Shown: positions 26,911-29,996 of the stretch, piece after piece
How positions within the stretch are numbered: the first letter of the stretch is position 1
Layout: every line of letters starts with the position of its first letter
Assembly (NCBI GenBank): GCA_041690035.1
Contig: JBDNFC010000074.1
Coordinates: forward strand, 1 to 29,996
Direction: 5' to 3'
From: CALSPH01 sp041690035
GTDB taxonomy: Bacteria; Bacteroidota; Bacteroidia; NS11-12g; UBA955
Length of the DNA stretch: 29,996 nt
Made by a program: the position numbers and the translations under genes
The notes under the pieces: generated by a model
What the model saw: only the letters and a program-made list of their open reading frames with translations
Told to the model about the DNA's origin: nothing
Databases searched by the model: none

Positions 26911-28962
26911 TTATTTTATAAAGGGTACTAAAACTGCGAACGAATCAAGGTTTAAATCTCTTATTTTATTATTTTTATAATACTTTGAACCACCGTTCCA
27001 TATAACTTTAGTTTTATTTTCTTCCTGCCATTTATTAGTAAACTTATTTAAGTATAGCATATAATATGCTTGAATATCAATCAGAGATAAATCAGCATAT
27101 TTAGTATTATATTCGTATAATGTGATGCTGTTTTTTTGATTTGTTAAGCCAGTAATTTTATTTGAGATGGGAATTAATATTACCTCATCAATATATGAAG
27201 CCCTAAACATAGGTGATAAATGAAATTTTTGTGCATCTTTATTTGCACAAAAACTACTGTCCGCAATTATAAAAGACTTGCTTCCTATTATTTTAGTAAT
27301 TACTTGATGTTTTTTGATAGAATGAACTGTAGTGATATTCTGTTCTTTTTTATAAACAAATCTTAGATTAAATATAAAAAGAAAAATGCATATTGAACTT
27401 AAAAATAAATTTAATGATAAACGACTCTTTTTATGAATCCAATATATAAACATACCTATGATTATGTATACCAAAAGAATTTCTAAAAAATTTAGATATA
27501 ATCCATCTGCATAAGCAAATGGCAACCGCGCTACTTTATTTACAGACCATGTGACAATATATGAAATCAAGTAAAACAAACTCGCTAAAAATTTGGCTAT
27601 AGTAATTGACCACGAAAAAGCTAGAATCCCTAGCGCTAAACAAACTAATACAAAAATTGCTGGTATTATTATTAGATTTGAGAATAAAAAATAGGATGGA
27701 AAAGAACCGAAATAATATAAACTTATTGGAAAAGTACCTAATTGTGCAGCAAAGGATATGCTACATATAGACCAAGCTTTATCAGCTATATAAATTAAAG
27801 GTTTATACCTCAGATTATAAAAAGTAACTGACTCATAAATGGGTTTGTGAATTAGCATTATACCAAGTACAGCGCAATATGAAAGTTGAAAACCAACATT
27901 AACTATTAAGAAAGGGTTAAACGTCAATAGTATAAAAGCTGAACTAAAGAGCGTGTTCAGGCCTATTCCTTTTACTGAAATATACTTACTGATACAAAAT
28001 AAGCTAAACATTATTCCTGCCCGCATCACAGATGGCGACAAGCCAGTAACAATTGCATAAACCCAAATCATAGAAAGAACAATGATAAGTTGAAACAATT
28101 TTCCGTACTTGATTTTTTTTAATGGATTGGTAAAAAAATTGAGAAGAATAAAAACTATACCAACATGTAATCCACTAACAGCCAAAACATGCAATGTGCC
28201 AGTATGCGAAAAATCTGAATACATCTCTGCAGATAATTCATCTTTATTGCCTAAAATTATTGCATTGGCTAGTATTCTTGCTTCATTATTTCTCAAGAAA
28301 AAATGAAATTTTGATTGAGCCCAAAATCGGAGCTTATTTGCTAAAATGATCAACGAAAAATATTCTGTTTTATGTATTTGTACTTTGGTTTTGCTCTCGA
28401 TATAGGTTTTGTAATATATATTGTAGTAGCTTAGATATTGTTTGTAGTTAAATTCGTTTGGGTTTTTACTTTTTGGAATAGTTAAAAGTGGACTATTTAT
28501 CCAATAAATTTCGTGAATATTTGGAATAGAGTTGTTTGCAGTATCCCAATAGCATAGAATATTGCCTGTCGTAACTAATTCATTACCGTTCGTATCTGCG
28601 CCTGCAATGACTCTAGCTTTAAAACGATATTTATTAAATTTTAAACTTGGATAATCAATTATTTTAATTTTAAATGCTGTAAAGTTATATTTTTCAAAAT
28701 GATTAAATTTATTAATGTCTTTGTATGTGTAGACCCTAAATATTCCAAAGAAAAAAAACATAAGAATCAAAATTGAGCCCAGCATGCTATAGTTGATTGC
28801 TGCAATAGATTTGTTTTTATAAAAAACATAAAAATATTGGATTAAAAAAAGTATAAGTATGCCAATTACTGCAATCCATCCGTTAATTGGGTAATATATA
28901 GCACTAAAAATCCCTAACAAAAAGGGGAATAAAATTCTAAGAAAAGGTAGGTTTTGAGGCAT
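26911..28962 (-). CDS. comEC: ComEC/Rec2-family DNA-uptake membrane protein
   Basis: The protein has 683 residues. An N-terminal membrane hairpin and soluble DUF4131-type domain (about 90-190) precede the Competence domain. The Competence domain starts at about 228 with ANAIILGNKDELS and has the hallmark HVLAVSGLHVGIV (258-270), followed by many membrane helices up to about 505. ComEC forms the inner-membrane channel for single-stranded DNA in natural transformation. The C-terminal 150 residues are soluble but lack the HxHxDH metal motif, so the MBL nuclease domain of B. subtilis ComEC is missing; this shorter form is common in Bacteroidota. No other com gene is nearby. The start at 28962 gives a normal N-terminus; no good promoter box is seen. 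Confidence 0.88.
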   Translation of the reverse strand: MPQNLPFLRILFPFLLGIFSAIYYPINGWIAVIGILILFLIQYFYVFYKNKSIAAINYSMLGSILILMFFFFGIFRVYTYKDINKFNHFEKYNFTAFKIKIIDYPSLKFNKYRFKARVIAGADTNGNELVTTGNILCYWDTANNSIPNIHEIYWINSPLLTIPKSKNPNEFNYKQYLSYYNIYYKTYIESKTKVQIHKTEYFSLIILANKLRFWAQSKFHFFLRNNEARILANAIILGNKDELSAEMYSDFSHTGTLHVLAVSGLHVGIVFILLNFFTNPLKKIKYGKLFQLIIVLSMIWVYAIVTGLSPSVMRAGIMFSLFCISKYISVKGIGLNTLFSSAFILLTFNPFLIVNVGFQLSYCAVLGIMLIHKPIYESVTFYNLRYKPLIYIADKAWSICSISFAAQLGTFPISLYYFGSFPSYFLFSNLIIIPAIFVLVCLALGILAFSWSITIAKFLASLFYLISYIVTWSVNKVARLPFAYADGLYLNFLEILLVYIIIGMFIYWIHKKSRLSLNLFLSSICIFLFIFNLRFVYKKEQNITTVHSIKKHQVITKIIGSKSFIIADSSFCANKDAQKFHLSPMFRASYIDEVILIPISNKITGLTNQKNSITLYEYNTKYADLSLIDIQAYYMLYLNKFTNKWQEENKTKVIWNGGSKYYKNNKIRDLNLDSFAVLVPFIK

Positions 28963-29011
28963 TTTATAGTTAATTTGTTTTTTTTATTAAAAGAATTAAT
29001 TTCTTAAAATG

Positions 29012-29297
29012 CTATCTTTTTATCATTTCTTCATATTTTTTTATCCATGCGCATGGATTGATTTTTTTCAAGTTTTCCTATTAAATCGAAAGGAATACTT
29101 TCTATTTTTTTAAACCTTATGCAGCTTTTGCCCATATCTAATTTTGTCTTAATTTTTTTTTGAATATTCATTTTTAAACTATTTAGATAATTCTTGGTCT
29201 TCATAAAGTCCCATGTGGTATATTGCAACATGATTTTTAGCCTTTCAATGTCTAAATTTTCCAAGTATTCTCCCACCCTAATTTGTACTTGCTGCAT
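29012..29297 (-). pseudogene. Decayed DUF1801 family gene (deletion, nonsense codon, two frameshifts)
   Basis: An 88-codon frame (29031-29297) starts like a DUF1801 protein (EYLENLDIERLK) and ends with its hallmark KLDMGKSCIRFKK...IPFDLIGKL, but the middle is wrong. In another frame the same DNA reads KNHVAIYHMGLY and, after a TAG at 29179-29181 where the family has Trp, FKNEYSKK. A shift in a nine-base T run (29153-29161, plus strand) returns to the KLDMGK frame. A second shift in the T7 run (29062-29068) hides the natural end, which in the +1 frame reads INPCAWIKKYEEMIKR and stops at 29012. About 60 residues between ERLK and KNHV are also missing. DUF1801 proteins are small and of unknown function. 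With four lesions this is very likely dead; one homopolymer shift alone could have been a sequencing error. Confidence 0.85.
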
Positions 29298-29549
29298 AAT
29301 AATTTGGTTTTTAAAAATTTAGAATTTGTAATTTTTATTATCTTTTATTAATAATTAATACGAAATTCTTTAATACAAAATTATAGTATTTTTTAATTTT
29401 GAACAAACAGTTTCTTAATTATTACAATAAAAATTTAATACATTGGCAATTAAATTAATTATTATCGACCCCAATACTCAAAATTATATTAAAACAGCAC
29501 TCAATTTCAACCTCTTTTATAATGGGCATTTCAATAGCTAACGGGAGAG

Positions 29550-29849
29550 TCAGTTGCAAGCGGTTTCGGCCTTAATTTTCGCAACTAGTTCAGTATAAAG
29601 TTTCAAGTTTTTTATATAAGCAGTGCTTTTCATCGACTTTATTTTTCGCTCAATTCTAATGGCATGTGAAAATTCTAATACATCTATTCTTAAATACAAA
29701 TCCCAATCTTGGGCAGCGGAAGTGAAGGTATCTTTGCCATAAAACCCTGAATTGTGCTTTTCTATTCTTAATGCCAAATTTTCTTGACAAGCGCCAATAT
29801 AAAATTTAACTCTTTTTTTGGAGTATAAGATATAACAACAAATTTCCAT
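29550..29849 (-). CDS. Stand-alone GIY-YIG nuclease-family protein
   Basis: The 99-residue protein is a single GIY-YIG domain. The two-strand signature is Y6-I-L and Y17-I-G, followed by catalytic R28, an H32 in EKHNSG, and metal-binding E67 in HAIRIERKIK. The family includes UvrC nucleases, homing enzymes and small YhbQ/URI-type proteins; this short form has no target-recognition domain and its substrate is unknown. Bacteroidota often carry several copies. The ATG at 29849 is preferred over a TTG at 29855. The gene begins 5 bases after the T run of the upstream tRNA terminator. Confidence 0.85.
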   Translation of the reverse strand: MEICCYILYSKKRVKFYIGACQENLALRIEKHNSGFYGKDTFTSAAQDWDLYLRIDVLEFSHAIRIERKIKSMKSTAYIKNLKLYTELVAKIKAETACN

Positions 29850-29853
29850 AAGC

Positions 29854-29884
29854 AAAAAAAGGGAGTTGAAAAATCAACATCCCT
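29854..29884 (-). terminator. Rho-independent terminator of the tRNA gene
   Basis: On the - strand, AGGGA(T)GTTGA pairs with TCAACTCCCT (one bulged T), with a loop of about four T, followed by seven T. It starts 11 bases downstream of the tRNA 3' end and finishes next to the GIY-YIG start codon. Confidence 0.85.
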
Positions 29885-29894
29885 AAGTTTTTCG

Positions 29895-29968
29895 TGGGCC
29901 CACTTGGAATCGAACCAAGCACCTACTGATTATGAGTCAGTTGCTCTAACCGAATGAGCTATAGGCCC
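29895..29968 (-). tRNA. tRNA with CAU anticodon (elongator Met or Ile2)
   Basis: The 74-base gene folds as a full cloverleaf. The acceptor stem is GGGCCTA/TGGGCCC, with a T.G wobble at pair 6. The D-arm is GCTC/GAGC, and the anticodon stem ACTGA/TCAGT encloses CTCATAA. The T-arm is CTTGG/CCAAG with TTCGATT. The anticodon is CAU. G1 pairs with C72, so it is not the initiator. C4-G69 and C5-G68 are the pairs recognised by TilS in E. coli tRNA-Ile2, so an isoleucine tRNA modified to lysidine is possible beside elongator Met. The discriminator base is A and CCA is not encoded. Confidence 0.93.
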
Positions 29969-29996
29969 TTTTTGACAATTATTTAAGGGTTCGTCA

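Noticed and set aside
29298..29549. Possible small - strand gene (about 24 codons from an ATG) between the GIY-YIG gene and the DUF1801 remnant
   Set aside because: Very short, no family resemblance, very AT-rich surroundings; several TAATTTTG boxes here can arise by chance.
1..29996. CRISPR arrays, insertion sequences, integrases or phage genes
   Set aside because: No regularly spaced repeats, transposase or integrase motifs, or terminal inverted repeats with target duplications were seen.

Overview
The window is AT-rich DNA from a member of the Bacteroidota. Four kinds of evidence agree on this. Three long secreted proteins end in, or appear to end in, a type IX secretion (T9SS) sorting domain. 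Several genes are preceded by the phylum's TTG/TAnnTTTG promoter. The gene set is typical of the phylum: Na+-NQR, a long PurF-type enzyme, Omp28-family protein, M43 protease and a ComEC without an MBL domain. The tRNA does not encode CCA. No narrower placement is supported by the sequence alone. There is no rRNA, CRISPR array, insertion sequence or prophage.

Bases 1-19660 are all on the + strand. First comes the 3' part of a giant PKD-repeat surface protein, closed by a 51-base palindromic terminator. Next are a membrane-anchored VWA protein overlapping a MazG-like pyrophosphohydrolase, then an Omp28/thioredoxin-fold T9SS cargo with its own terminator. A signal-less TroA/BtuF-fold protein and a PhnP-like MBL hydrolase follow, then a 630-residue amidophosphoribosyltransferase homologue, a secreted M43 metalloprotease and DNA topoisomerase I. 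The block ends with three overlapping genes: a SirB1-like protein, a redoxin lipoprotein, and a cytochrome c/copper monooxygenase-like lipoprotein.

A small PspC gene on the - strand (19701-19913) is followed by a well-formed promoter and the complete nqrABCDEF operon (20254-26191). This encodes the Na+-pumping NADH:quinone oxidoreductase, with all covalent-FMN and Fe-S residues visible. A transaldolase-family gene (fructose-6-phosphate aldolase type) follows.

From 26911 to the end everything is on the - strand: comEC, a decayed DUF1801 gene, a stand-alone GIY-YIG nuclease, and a CAU-anticodon tRNA with a Rho-independent terminator.

No wholly new system stands out. The points most worth a second look are the redoxin plus haem/PHM-like gene pair, the DUF1801 pseudogene whose lesions can be read base by base, and two or three genes whose promoter -7 box lies so close to the ATG that their mRNAs should be leaderless.
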